Shown here: piece by piece, positions 11,931-23,198 of the stretch
Position numbering within the stretch: position 1 is the first letter of the stretch
Layout: each line of letters starts with the position of its first letter
Source: Neurospora crassa OR74A
Lineage: Eukaryota; Ascomycota; Sordariomycetes; Sordariales; Sordariaceae
Direction: 5' to 3'
Length of the DNA stretch: 64,000 bases
Assembly: GCF_000182925.2 (NCBI RefSeq)
Contig: NC_026506.1
Coordinates: forward strand, 4,030,001-4,094,000
Notes under the pieces: generated by a model
The model's input: only the letters and a program-made list of their open reading frames with translations
Database searches by the model: none
What the model was told of the DNA's origin: nothing
Position numbers and translations under genes: made by a program

Positions 11931-12599
11931 ACTTGATAGACTCCGATCGGCTCAATGAAGGCGCGGGAGTAAAGTGGCCTACCCAATAAACAACGGCGGG
12001 GCTGCACCCTTGAAGTAGACAGTACCTTGAGGTTGGCTTTGCCAGCTCAGGCTAGCCTACAATCGAAGGTTTGAAAGAATCAATAACGGAAAGGGGAAAG
12101 GGAGAGGCGACGAGAGGTGGAAAATGCGCGGTCAGCGAAAGGTAAGTCCAGAATGCGATAGGTAATTTGTCAAAAACCCGGAAGCGCCCCATTCTTGTAC
12201 ACTGTGCGGGCAGCGCAGGAGCAGGGAAGTGAAATAAATGTCTGAGCGCAGTATTACATAGAGCAGGTATTGTAACGTATTGGTCTGTAACAACGAATCC
12301 AGAGCCAAGGGGGAAGGAGGTCGATCACGCAGGGCAGCCAGGGGCGCCCGTAGTCCATCACCAGTGTAACCTGGTCGGTATTAAAACGAGACGGTTAGGG
12401 GAAAGAACAAAAACTGCCTCCACGCAGCTGCAGATAGGAAAGGGTATTCCTGCCCTGGGCTGAATCAGGTACGCGGTAGCTACCTATGTAGTGTGTCTAG
12501 CAGTCGGATAAGTCGTTACCTATGCAAGCAAGAAGAGCTGATGGCAGCAGCCGCGAGCGCCTGGGATGGTCTCGTAGCCTCAATAGCTAGAGATATATA

Positions 12600-14304
12600 A
12601 CCTTGAATGTGCAAAGAGCCTCAAGGCGTCAATACGAAGCCTTGTTTCGTCTCGTCCCAGTCACCTTGGTGAATAATTGGAGTGATCGGGTACCTCTCGG
12701 CCTGTTGTGGCATGTCGCCCGTGTAACAAATCGGGTAAGCGCACAACCGGACCTCCTTCCCATCAATCAATATCAGCATACCGCTGTCCAAGTTGGCCAT
12801 CGTTCTCAACCCTTTGACTATATCGGCAAACTGCGAGCTATGGGGACTACGTTATCGTTATCGTTAGCACCGGTACTATTGGATATGCGTTTGTTTCCAT
12901 TTACAACACTTACCCTAAAATAAGCGGGAAAATACTCCCGGGTCGGGATCTTTCTTCGTTTGTTAGGCCCGCCGGCGTAAAGTAGAATCCCATCAAACTT
13001 CAATACGAATTGCGAAAAACACCGAAACCGTCAATAAAATTAATATGTAGAAATAATATAACCGGTAGATTTCCTTCGACCGATTAATCCCACTCTTCAA
13101 ACTTCTACCTATCCCAATAATCGAGCTCCAGTTCCGCCCGGGTAGGATGCGTATAGCACAATAGGACGATATCCACACTATTATCACCATCACCGTCATT
13201 GCCATTGCCACTAGCCCTCTTAATAATTATCTTCCGGACTAAAAACCACTGGTTGTCTTCCCGCGGTAGCTTGAATACCGGGCGGTTGTATTTTAGGTAT
13301 AGCTCCTTTGTATCTTATAGCTTAAGTCCCGGTCCTAGATCCTAATACTCTTCCCCATAGTACCAATCGACGTATACCGACAAATGAGTATACACTTAAC
13401 TCTCTAGGATATATATTAATATGTCCATCAGTATCAACTCTATCCAATTCTACAACGGCACTATATCGATATTCCTCAGCTCTACGGCACCTAGTTAATA
13501 TCCCTCTTATACCTACAAGCACATCTCTTCGCAATTCATTATATAAGGCTCCCTACAACGATCAAGCCCGACGCTATATACTCGACTAATATAAATATCC
13601 GAAATACTATCACTATCGTTGGGTATAAAGCAGCAGGGATATATCGGCTCCAAACATCTATAATACACCCAATCGGACGGGAAGATAGTAGGACGTAGTC
13701 CGCCGTCTCCACCATCATCATTATCATAATTATCAAGAATAATATAGGCATACCGACCCAAGCTCGAGCGTACAGATGACAACCAGGCATACGACTCGAA
13801 TAGTTCACTGGGCTCGTCGACGAAATAACCCGGCCCAGAGTGTATTCTTTTGAAGATGTCGGAGGCAACGAAATTCCGGAATACCGTCGGCGGATCAAAG
13901 TAAGTTAGACGGGTCGTAACTATTAGAAGTACAACACTCAAATCAACATCGGGATCTTTTTCTTTTGCTTTGTCCATCAATTTTTGTGCTCTGTCCTTCG
14001 CTCGATCGGCTTGTCGAGCAACTACTTTCGCCTCGTCGCTATTTCTACCTTTTTCACGAGCAGCACGATTGGCGGCTCGTACTGCAGCGTTGGCTGCGGT
14101 CTTTACATTCTCGCGGGCACGAATAGCCTCGGCCTTACAGCGTTCCTCTGGCTTGAGATTGGCTGGCAGTATCGGCATTTTCAAGATGTTCAGCGGGACA
14201 TCAACCTCTCTCATATTCATCATCGGCATGCGCTTTCGCATCTTTTGGGGCTGACGTCCAAGCAGATTGAGAGCTCTCATTGGTGGAAGAATCGGACTGA
14301 CCAA
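12600..14304 (-). pseudogene. Decayed protein-coding element or pseudogene
   Basis: The minus strand carries the remains of a larger coding unit. The best-kept part is an open frame of about 260 codons at 14304-13513, with a basic Ala/Arg/Lys-rich coiled-coil stretch (AAVRAANRAAREKG and AKVVARQADRAKDRAQ) followed by sequence such as PTIFPSDWVYYRC. Protein-like remnants continue in other frames to about 12620, where LCAYPICYTGDMPQQ recalls a motif I associate with transposon-linked proteins of fungi. The part from about 12990 to 13950 is TpA-rich in the way RIP leaves DNA, although far more mildly than the MULE at 37.4 kb. The family is uncertain. A host gene damaged by RIP after duplication is the main alternative. 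Confidence 0.4.
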
Positions 14305-14466
14305 TCAGCAGATAACATTCGAGTGTTTCGAAGCTTGGCAGGATGGCTTGCAGCAGCCACATTGGGGCTGCCCTTGTGTACTTGGCAGCTGGCATTGCAT
14401 AGGATGCTGTTAGTCAGCCGGTCGCGTCGGCTCTTGTAAAGAGGACGTTGATGTCGGCTCATTATA

Positions 14467-14851
14467 GGCCCCGTTTGGTTCAACTAACAAAAAGTCAACT
14501 TGTTTTTACAAGGGGTAGAGGAAGGTACAAAGCTAAAAACGCAGCCAAAAGGTACCGCAGGAGGATGGGGGCCAAAAGACGCGTTGTTGTGACAAGGGTG
14601 TATTCTGTTACTTAATATCTTTATACTTCGAGGAGGGAGGATAGGAACTAACAAATTGCTCTTATATAGGCCTACTAATTCCCTTCTTGAGCCTTCCGAA
14701 CTGCATTGCATCTACCCACATTAGCGTAGTACCTCTATATGCAGCCAAGATAGTATAACCCCCAACTATCTAATAAAAAAACGATTTGTTAGCTGGCAGG
14801 GATCATTTTCCCATATAAACTTTTGTTTTGTTGGTTGAACCAAATGGGGCC
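14467..14851. mobile_element. MITE, PIF/Harbinger-like, 385 bp
   Basis: A short non-coding element with terminal inverted repeats. The left end reads GGCCCCGTTTGGTTCAAC and the right end, inverted, GGCCCCATTTGGTTCAAC; over 26 bp there are two mismatches. The flanks are ATA on both sides (14464-14466 and 14852-14854), a 3-bp target-site duplication. GGSCC..TTTGGTTC ends with a 3-bp duplication are known of Tourist/PIF-Harbinger miniature elements. The usual duplication there is TWA, so ATA is slightly off-type. It encodes no transposase and would need one supplied from elsewhere. The close match of its ends suggests a moderately recent insertion. Confidence 0.72.
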
Positions 14852-17800
14852 ATAGTGCTGGTGCTAGTGTCGATATACTCATGTTTCCTTCTCCTGGTGA
14901 GCTTCCAAGGGCAAAGGTGCGCGTGGCCCTGCTAATTGTGTGACAAGCTGGATCGATCGTGTCAGCAAGAGTCTGGAGGTTCGCGTGTGTCTCTTTACAT
15001 ACTGAGAAGTAGACAATAGACAGTCGAGATATGGAGAGGCATGTTTCTGAATTGACATATGTAGATGGTTGTGCTTGGTTAGCATTAAGTGCCCATGAGA
15101 TTGTGTTTACCTGTCTTCGAATTCAGGAGGCTCTTCATTTTCTGACCTTCGGTAACCACAGCCGGGAGGTGAAGATGAGAAAAAGTAAGCGAATCGTCAG
15201 ACTTCCAAGTCAGAGAGGTTGACAGATGTCACAATTTTCAAAGTAATCTTTGAAAGTCAGATGCCTAGGACAGCCTAAGGTAGGTCGAAGGGGGATTATA
15301 CGCAAGATCTCCGAGAGCCTTGGAGGCCTGGGATCATTCTTTTGGAATGATGTGGAAAGATGCCTTGCTCGTGCTATTTTTGCGACTCTCTTGCATGACT
15401 CGGTATGCGACGGGCTCCGCAACCCCAGTGGGGGTAACGTACCCAGCGTCGTCAATCCATCTTGATGGTCCTGGACTGTGGGCGGAATGGAGAACGAGGA
15501 TTGAAAGTCAACAAAGGAGGGATTTACGATATGGCAGTCCACGTTGCGGAAGAAGAAAAATGATAAAGACGATCCAAGGCAATAACGACTGTTTTCCGTT
15601 GTTGCATTGACGAATCAGCGCTGTTGAACTGTCATTGTTGCGGTGCAGTTCAGCTGAAGTGGGTTCTGCGCTGTAGATTGTTGTTGTTGTTTGTTGTTTG
15701 TTGTCGTCAGTCGTTGCCCAGGCGTTGGAGCTAACCGTCGTTAGTGCCTGGATGCCCCGGCTGTCCGGGTGGGGTCGGGTGGGACTAGTAGATACTACCC
15801 GGTGCGGCAACTACCGGATCTCTATGACACGGTAACGGTTGGAGGTCAGGGACTTGGAGGTATTTTTCAGCCAATTAGATACCTCCAGGTTGTGTTCTGC
15901 ATTTCGTCAACTTTTGAATGTTTGCTTTATCTACCACTCGACAGTGTACACGGTAGAATGCCTTTCAGCAGGTCCAGTAAGGCTCTTTAGTGTAAGCATC
16001 TGCTATCCCGCTCATGGAATATCTAGGTATAAACCGCCTACCTGCGAAGAATTAGCCGCTATGCCTAAACGGTCTAGCCGATGTGCCTGAGTAGCAAGAA
16101 ATGCCTCCTCAAGCTATCTTCCCACTTCTATATGTGACAGTGTTAATGGGAATCGCTTCAAGTGAGTTGAAGGTTGTGCTGGCCGCCATTTGATGGCCAA
16201 GACGTCAACCGACCGACGTTGTTGAACGTGGAGGCCGCTGCAGAGCCTCAGGCACCTAGTAGCCGCCCGCAATGGCCGATAGGTGCGCTAACCACAAAAA
16301 AAAAGAAAAAGAAATCTGGAGATGCCAATGGTTTACTAGGTAGAGGTAGTGTGTATTGTATGAAAAGGGAATTGCGGCGAAAATCTGTTGCGCATTTCGG
16401 CCGTTGACGTGGCCAGGGGTAGTGGCGCATTCGGCGCGCATATTCGGTACTCGGAATGGATGCGACGAACTAAACGGTGTGTTTGGGACCAATGGCTCAG
16501 CCTCCTTCGGGCTGAATGTTACCCTGGTAGGTTTCTGACTGGTATGTACCTTACCTTACTTACGTATGTATGCATTCATGCACAGCACACTCGACAGTAT
16601 CAGTAGGCCAGAAACATGCATAAGGGACCTATGTTCCCCAGCACATCGCATCGTTAATTCTTTTATACCTCATAAATACCGATATGTTGTTCTATCGACA
16701 TCAAGGGTCATGGGAGCGGTGTAGGTTGCGGGATCATTGTGTCCATCTATCGCTTCACTTTATGAGAATGATTGCGCAAGCATCTACACGGGTATTTAAC
16801 GTATTGGCTGTACACAGTGAAAGTATCAGCACTGGTTGGGCATCTACACTAGAGGTATCTTGGACCGGAGATCAACCCTCACGTAGTTACCCAACGAACC
16901 CTCAACCTGTGGCCCTACAGCTTGGCAACTCCAACAATCGTCAATCCGGCCATCTCATTGCAAGGGATGCCATGCTATACATCTTCAGGATGACCGTTTA
17001 GAAAGTTGTCATCAATTGCGCTGCATAATCTGGATGCACAAATCGCCATAACATTCCTACCCAAGCAAGCGAGACTGGACATTGATATCTGCACGTTGAA
17101 AAGCTTGGGCCCTTGTTCGTCCGACCATGGACCGAGTGAGTTCCAAGCGGTGCGATAGGTTTGGTCTTGATCCTGATTTCACAGATGGCATCACCTCATC
17201 TGAAACACTGCGCCTGGCCCAAGACGTGTAGAAAAGGTACGGGAGGAGAGAAGGCACAGACGTTGAGGATTCGGGAAGCTCTTTTCTGAAACAGAACATA
17301 GGCCGGACAGGCTTGAAGCAGGTTGGTGGCTAAGCTAGCTTGAATTGAGGCTGAATGAAAGACTTCTTCTTTAAGTCGACGACATCGATGTAATACTGGA
17401 GCGTAGTACTCGAGATAGTAGTCGCATCATTGGTCAAAGTCCGACACCATTCACTGCTCTGTTAGGCTTGGCGCTTGCGCAAGGCATCAACTCTAGCACA
17501 CGTGTAAATTGCAGTTTGGCACTAAAAAGGGTCCACAAACAACATCAAAGCTTGGCTCCCGTCATGCCCTCAACCCCGCGACTGCCGAGAACCCGCTAAA
17601 AATCTCACCCACAGTTCAGTGCAGGTGGGTGACTTCTGCAGGGAGCCCCATCCTGTTAGCCGCAACCCTCCTTTGTACGCCCAGCTTAGGCTTTCAGAAT
17701 TGTACCTGCTAACAGTTCCTTTTTTGACACCCATTTTCTACTTGCCTCAGGTTGTCTGCTTGCACGCTTCTTCCCCTGAACTCCAACTCCGGGAAACTTT

Positions 17801-18448
17801 CCTTTTGCAACAACAACAACACACGGGCGGGAATCGCGGGCAGGGGAATTGCGCCTCGCGTTTCCATCTTCCTCCTCATATCCATCTGCCAAATCATCCT
17901 TTTGCGCCTTCCTCTTCCCAGCCTTACAATCGATTATCTCCATATTGGAGAATGACTCTACAACCCAGATTTCCACCCTCCGGTTCAATGTCGGCAACAG
18001 CGCTCCGACTACCTGTCCACCTCAACGGGTACCGTCCTTGAACAGAAATCCCAGCCGACATCGCCGGACTTAGCCCCGTCGCCAGCAAGCCAGATCATCG
18101 TCTCCACGTCTATTCGTTGTCTGTGGGATCGGATGCCCATTGCGATTCGTGGCCCGAGGCTTTCAATCTTTGACATGACGAACCAGTCTATCGAAACCCA
18201 AGATGGCGTCGCAACTTACCCCCAGGTTTGTGCCCAGCCCGGTACGGACCATGGATTGGATTCAACTTTATAAGACACGGACAAGGCCACATCCTCCACC
18301 ACTGCCCGAGTCTCAACTTAATAACAGATGCTGACCCAGACTCCCGATAGCTTGCCTATTGCTCGACACTTCTTCCAAAGCACACAACCTGTCGCCAGGC
18401 GACTCCAACACGCGCCTATAACGCCAAGTTTTTCTCTAGGAAGCGCCG
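14852..18448. other. Long spacer without a supportable gene
   Basis: About 3.6 kb in which I see only short frames with no domains. A GT-rich imperfect repeat (TTGTTGTTGTTTG) lies near 15680, and an A-rich run near 16288-16310. The right 600 bases are pyrimidine-rich with a TTATAAG at about 18270, fitting a promoter and 5' leader for the plus-strand zinc-finger gene that starts at 18449. Confidence 0.45.
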
Positions 18449-19513
18449 ATGAAGTCCAACTGGTCACTGTTTTCCAACCCTTCCTTCAACTACGATGACT
18501 CCGGGTCCAGGTCCAATACCCATCCGGACTTCTCTGGTGTCTATAAGACTGTCGATCGCGATGGCAATGGGATGGGTCAAGAAACATATCCTTATACGCA
18601 ACATGAGTTAGGACATAAAGGCCAAACGCTGTATTCTACCAGCAATGTACGTCCAACAACCATCAACTAGGGATCCCGCCTGGCCCTTCGGCTCCCGTCT
18701 ACCTCATTCCGCGAAGGTTACGCATTCATAACGACTAACATCATAAACCACCAGCGCGCCAATCCACCGCTCGACATGTCCCGCATGAAAGTATACCCAG
18801 TAAACTTTGCAACCTCGGAACAATCAATACCTGGAGGATCCTACTATGAGTGGTTCCCGAATAACTCGCTTTCGGAAGTCAACTCCATGGAGGGCTTAGG
18901 AAGCGCTCAGGACACTGCCATGATGTATGGCGGATATCAAGGGCCAATGTTCAACACCATGAACCTCGATAACAATAACAACAACGCCCTACACTTCACA
19001 GCATCGCCGCACGGTGCCTTCATCAACAACAATACTTGTGCCGTTCATGGAACGCATTCCCCTATATTTGTGGGTATCCCGGACTATGGTCATGCCGATG
19101 TCTATGCGCAACCCCCCGACTATGGCCTCAATTTTAACCTTGCGCTCAACCCGGCTTCGGCAATACGGTCGAGCACGATGCCCAACACCACACCTCTGCT
19201 GACTCCACCCATCACCACCGCCGCCACCCCCATGACGATAGCCGACAATGACCATAACTATGGCCACGGCCACGACAGTGACTACAACTACGACACAAAT
19301 TACGATACCCCAGCCCCAAAGCTTCCAGGACAAGAAGCAAGCGCAAGCGCAAGAAGACGCAGAGAGAAAAGCCAAGGACGGGTCTACAGGACTTCCTACG
19401 ATAACCATCCCTCCCACCGCTACACCTGCCACCCTTGCCGTTTCTCCACGGATGTCAAGCGGGACTTTGCTCGTCATAGAGAGACCAAGAAGCACAAGAC
19501 AAAATCCCAATAG
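18449..19513 (+). CDS. C2H2 zinc-finger protein, paralogue 3 (2 exons)
   Basis: Predicted 318-residue protein. Exon 1 is 18449-18646, exon 2 is 18755-19513. The intron (18647-18754, 108 nt) is phase 0, begins GTACGT, has an ACTAACA branch site and ends CCAG. Most of the protein is low-complexity, with Asn- and Asp/Tyr-rich stretches (DNDHNYGHGHDSDYNYD). A single finger closes the protein: YTCHPCRFSTDVKRDFARH with KKH at the end and stop seven residues later. The finger and the phase-0 first intron match the genes at 1464 and 9323, but the second finger seen in those two is absent. The strong donor and branch site make the splice model reliable. Function as a transcription regulator is inferred. 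Confidence 0.82.
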
Positions 19514-21751
19514 GAGGAACAAGAGGAGGATATGGACAGACTCGGACGCAGCATCGCTATGGGAAGGCAAGGGAGATGAATGGAATACGGCGGATGCGAT
19601 GAATAGTAGGGGGGTTAGTCTACACAGTTCAGTCTGCTCACCTACCGCAGAGGTACCGTACGTTCAAGGGCCCGGGGTTTCGATCCAAGTGTTGCGGCAC
19701 GCACCACTGCAGTTGAGGTACCGAGACTTTCGAGTATTAGGATAGTTTGTTTCGTTGCGCTAGTTTGCTCATTGCGCGGGGAGGCGTTATTTTTCCGTAA
19801 GGTCCTTTTCTCCCTCCTCCAGTTGTTTGTTTTGGCTTTTCTTGTTCTTTTCGCGACGTGGTTGGTCTTTGCAGCAGGTGGAAATAATGTCTAAAATATC
19901 AGTCAGCAGTTCATTTGGCCCATAATAGGGCGCTTGTTTCAGGAAACTAACTAGGATGGTTCGCTTTATCTTTGACATTTGTATTTACCTTGCCAATTTA
20001 TGCCTCCTCCCATTCCGTCTCTTTTCACCTTGTTCGCAACTAACCCGGACGAAACATCGTGTGCCTTCCAAGCAATGATATTCATGCGGGCCGCTAACGG
20101 AAAAACGCTACCTTGTGCGGGTTTCGGCGCGTTTGCATGTTAACGGTCTTGCCTTTGACCGATTAGGAAAGTCATGAACCAATTGAGTCATTTCATTGGT
20201 TAATGGTATCCTTGCCAGGACAAGGACCAGCATGGGAGAAAAGAAAGCTCGCAGTGCACGAACAATGCTGTCTCACCCACGAGGTACCGACATTACATGA
20301 CAGGTACCTCGACGGACCGTTCCTTGGGCCAGGGATACTAGCGATCCCATGCAGCGATCACTCCAATTGAGTCCAGCAGGGGATGCTTGGTGATACAGTA
20401 ATTTATTCTGGTAATGGCAGTAAGGCGCTTGGTCAAATAGGTACATTTCGGGTAATATTCTGTGCCACAATGCGATTCATTTGAAGAATAGCTGGATTTT
20501 ACGATACATTACGAGCGTGACAGAGAGTAATTGCGAGAGCACAAAGTGGGATGATCTTCTAACCTTTGTTCATATAACAACGCCGTCGCTCAGTACACCT
20601 TTCTTTATTTGGATATTTTTTCTCCTATCCATCAATGTAACTTCGTGGTGTGTAGCTGTCGTACTTGAGTTGATTGCAAGGCTTTACAAGCAACCCCTAG
20701 TACAGGTTCAACTGTGCGACGGGATCTTGCCTGCGCTTGCTAGTAGCTGTACATGGATGTATGCTGTGTGTAGCTCGCTTGGTGTGAAGTAGACCAGACT
20801 CATTGAAGCTGGGACTAAACCAGTCGCGAGTAGTATCAAACTTATCTAATGGTTCCATGAAGTTCAAAAGTAACGAAGAAGGCAATACTTGGCAATGGAC
20901 GATTCGCTACAAATTGGCTATGTCACCATGTGTCGTATTGAAGTGGTAGTCGCGATCTATTCGGTCTCTTTGCGTTGGGGCCCCTTTAAACAACAACGAA
21001 GAGGTAAAATCAGTCGCTGGAGGTTACGATGTACTCTTTAGGCAGAGCGGGAAACTGCGTGTTGGAACCTCCAATATATGTTGCCGTGGTACCTCCTCCC
21101 CGTCACTTGCAATGCCCTGATGTTCCAGTCCAAAATTCCATGTCGCGACCTCTACTTGTGGTGGAGGGCATTTCACCGGAGCTAAGGTCGGTTCCGAGAC
21201 GTTGCCCGGAAGGGAATCTGTCAAAGTCACCGACAGATCCGTACCTTCCTTCCCAAACTACATGGATCCCACTTTCTTTTCCTCAAAGGAAAGAACCAAC
21301 CATGTTCTTTGGAGAAAAGAAAAGAGGTTAGGTAAAGCTTGTCGCAATTCACCTGTGGTATCCTGACCGGACATTGCGACTACCTTTTTATGTGGCTGTT
21401 GGTATCGTCCAAGAAGATTGCGGCAAAAAGTACCTGGCCCTAAAAGACACCATGTTTGCGAATTCAAGCCCGAGCAACGGACTCCGAAATTGGCGAATTC
21501 TCTGAACCAGAAAAAACATTCCTGGCGCAAGGAAACCTGAAGCTGGAGGGCCTGGTGTTCTTACTCAAAACATAATTTGTACATGTTTACGAGCCTCGAG
21601 AGGACAGCTGTGCGGTCGCGACCAATGAGTGTTCATTGACAGCCCGGCAGTCCCTTGGTACTGCTTTTGTTGCCGTTGCTGTCGCTGTTACTGGCCGGGA
21701 TCGAGGTCGACAGTGTTGGGACCAGGGACCGCGAGATCTACTGGAGAGAGG
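19514..21751. other. Spacer without a supportable gene
   Basis: No gene, RNA or repeat can be named. Frames of 60-165 codons occur, but the longest ones are continuations of shadow frames of the zinc-finger gene or lack any protein-like pattern. The left part probably includes that gene's 3' untranslated region and the right edge the 3' region of the minus-strand RNase H-like gene. Confidence 0.45.
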
Positions 21752-23198
21752 CTACTGCGGCAACTCGCCAACCTGCTCAGACAGGGGCAGTAGAGGTAAA
21801 GACACGGCCGGCTCATCGCACTCGGGCAACTCCCCATTCAAGTCAGCAACGTAGGCGTCAAATTCCTTGCGGGAAACCGGGTACCCGCATCCCCTGGACC
21901 AGTTGTTGATATTCCAACAAGCCCAATCGCGGGCAGTCCCTGCCTCGGCGTCCGCCTTCTTATGCAGCCTCCTTGCCTCGCCATCGGCCCTCCTGTGCTG
22001 CTCTCGCTTACGGCCACTGTGGCCAGGCACCCAGTGCAGCTCGAGACCGACATCCATGAGAGCAGAAGACGCGGCGCGGTTGACAAAACGCCGCTCGAGT
22101 TCCATAGACTGCTCAATTGCAGCCGTGGCAGCCATGCGCAGACCGGCAGTGGTCATGGGGAGCTGGCCGTCTAGCATGAGAAGGGCACCCGTGGAGTCGG
22201 TAAAGATCTTGACGGTGACCTTTGTCCGCCGCTGGTTGGACTTGGTCGCTCTCTTCAGCCTCTTGTGCTCCCTTCTCGCCATTCTCCTCTCCTTTCTCTC
22301 CGCCCTTTTCTCGCGCAGGCGCTCCTTGGTTCTCTTTGCGTCCCGTTCCTTTATCCTCTCTTTTTTTGCCAGCTTGCGATGTCGCTTGGCCATCTTTCTG
22401 ACCTGTCTCTCCTCCCTCTCGCTCGCCTTTCTTTCCTCCTTTTGCTCCCTCCTCTTCTTCTCCTCCACCGCCAACCTGGCCTCCAAGCGGTACAGCTCGA
22501 CCATAGCCACGTGGATTGCAAACGAAAGAGCCAGGGTCTCTGCGCCCGTGATGTTGAGCGCATCGGCTTCGTCTGCCCACACCGGCCAGCCCGCCCACAC
22601 CTCCACCATGCCGTTGGGTGCGCTCGCCAAGCTGGGGTCATGGCGACGCAACGCTACCCCGGCCCCGGCACAGGTGCCAGTCTGCTTGCGCGGGTCCATG
22701 GAGGCGTCGGAGAAGATCACCACTTGGGTGTCTCTGGCCGTGTTGACGTGGGAGCCGGCAGCTTGAGCGGCTTGGAAAGCGAGGGCGTAGGCGCCGCCTT
22801 CGTCCTTTTCGTCTTGGACGATGATGCGACCACGGAAGAAACGGGGGTAGTCTGGATAGAGAAAGAGGGTTAGTTCACCTGCCTTTGCGCTCGAGTGAAC
22901 TGCAAGGTGAAATGAAGCAAGCGACGTGAAACTTTGCCGGAGTATCTACGAACAAAGTGAGAGCAGTTGTTGAAGATCGAACAGGGGAATACTCACTGCC
23001 TCTCCTTGCCATCCAGCCTCTGTACCAGGAACTTTCCAGCCTGTTTCTCTCCTGTATCTGCCGTTTGGCCTCCTCCTTGTCATGCTCGTGGCCGACGTTG
23101 TGGGTTCCGGCCGCTGCGACGGTGGACTGAGGCTGGGAGGTGGTCTCCGAGAAGACCGCAAAGAGAGCAGCAGTGTCCATTTTGTGATTGCTGGACAT
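21752..23198 (-). CDS. RNase H-fold protein with a long charged insertion (2 exons)
   Basis: Predicted 433-residue protein. Exon 1 is 23198-22997, exon 2 is 22851-21752; the 145-nt intron starts GTGAGT and ends ATCCAG with a CTAAC branch site, phase 1. The RNase H core is recognisable: Asp116 in IFSDASMD, Glu172 in TGAETLAL, Asp286 in KIFTDSTGALLM, and a late His345/Asp357 pair in WVPGHSGRKREQHRRAD. These are the positions of the D-E-D-(H)-D metal site, so hydrolysis of RNA in RNA:DNA hybrids is possible. Between Glu172 and Asp286, about residues 190-275, lies an insert made almost entirely of Lys, Arg and Glu, probably a long charged helix. Such single-domain RNase H proteins are common in fungi and many descend from retroelement RNase H; a domesticated origin is inferred only. 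Confidence 0.8.

Larger units (their letters stand above)
10075..12599. other. Spacer rich in uncatalogued repeats
   Basis: No gene is supported. This spacer holds a two-copy tandem repeat (10465-10573), a perfect 26-bp inverted repeat (10672-10697 and 10924-10949) and one copy of the dispersed repeat whose partner is at 4720. It also contains the promoter of the minus-strand zinc-finger gene at its left end. Open frames seen here run through the repeats and have no family motif. Confidence 0.5.

Noticed and set aside
19514-19745. A possible degenerate second finger after the third C2H2 gene (GFRSKCC)
   Set aside because: The match is a few residues in another frame with no splice route; chance is enough.
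21867-22873. Plus-strand frames of 299 and 202 codons opposite the RNase H-like gene
   Set aside because: They are antisense reflections of the Lys/Arg/Glu-rich insert, giving Leu/Ser/Phe-rich sequence with no family pattern.
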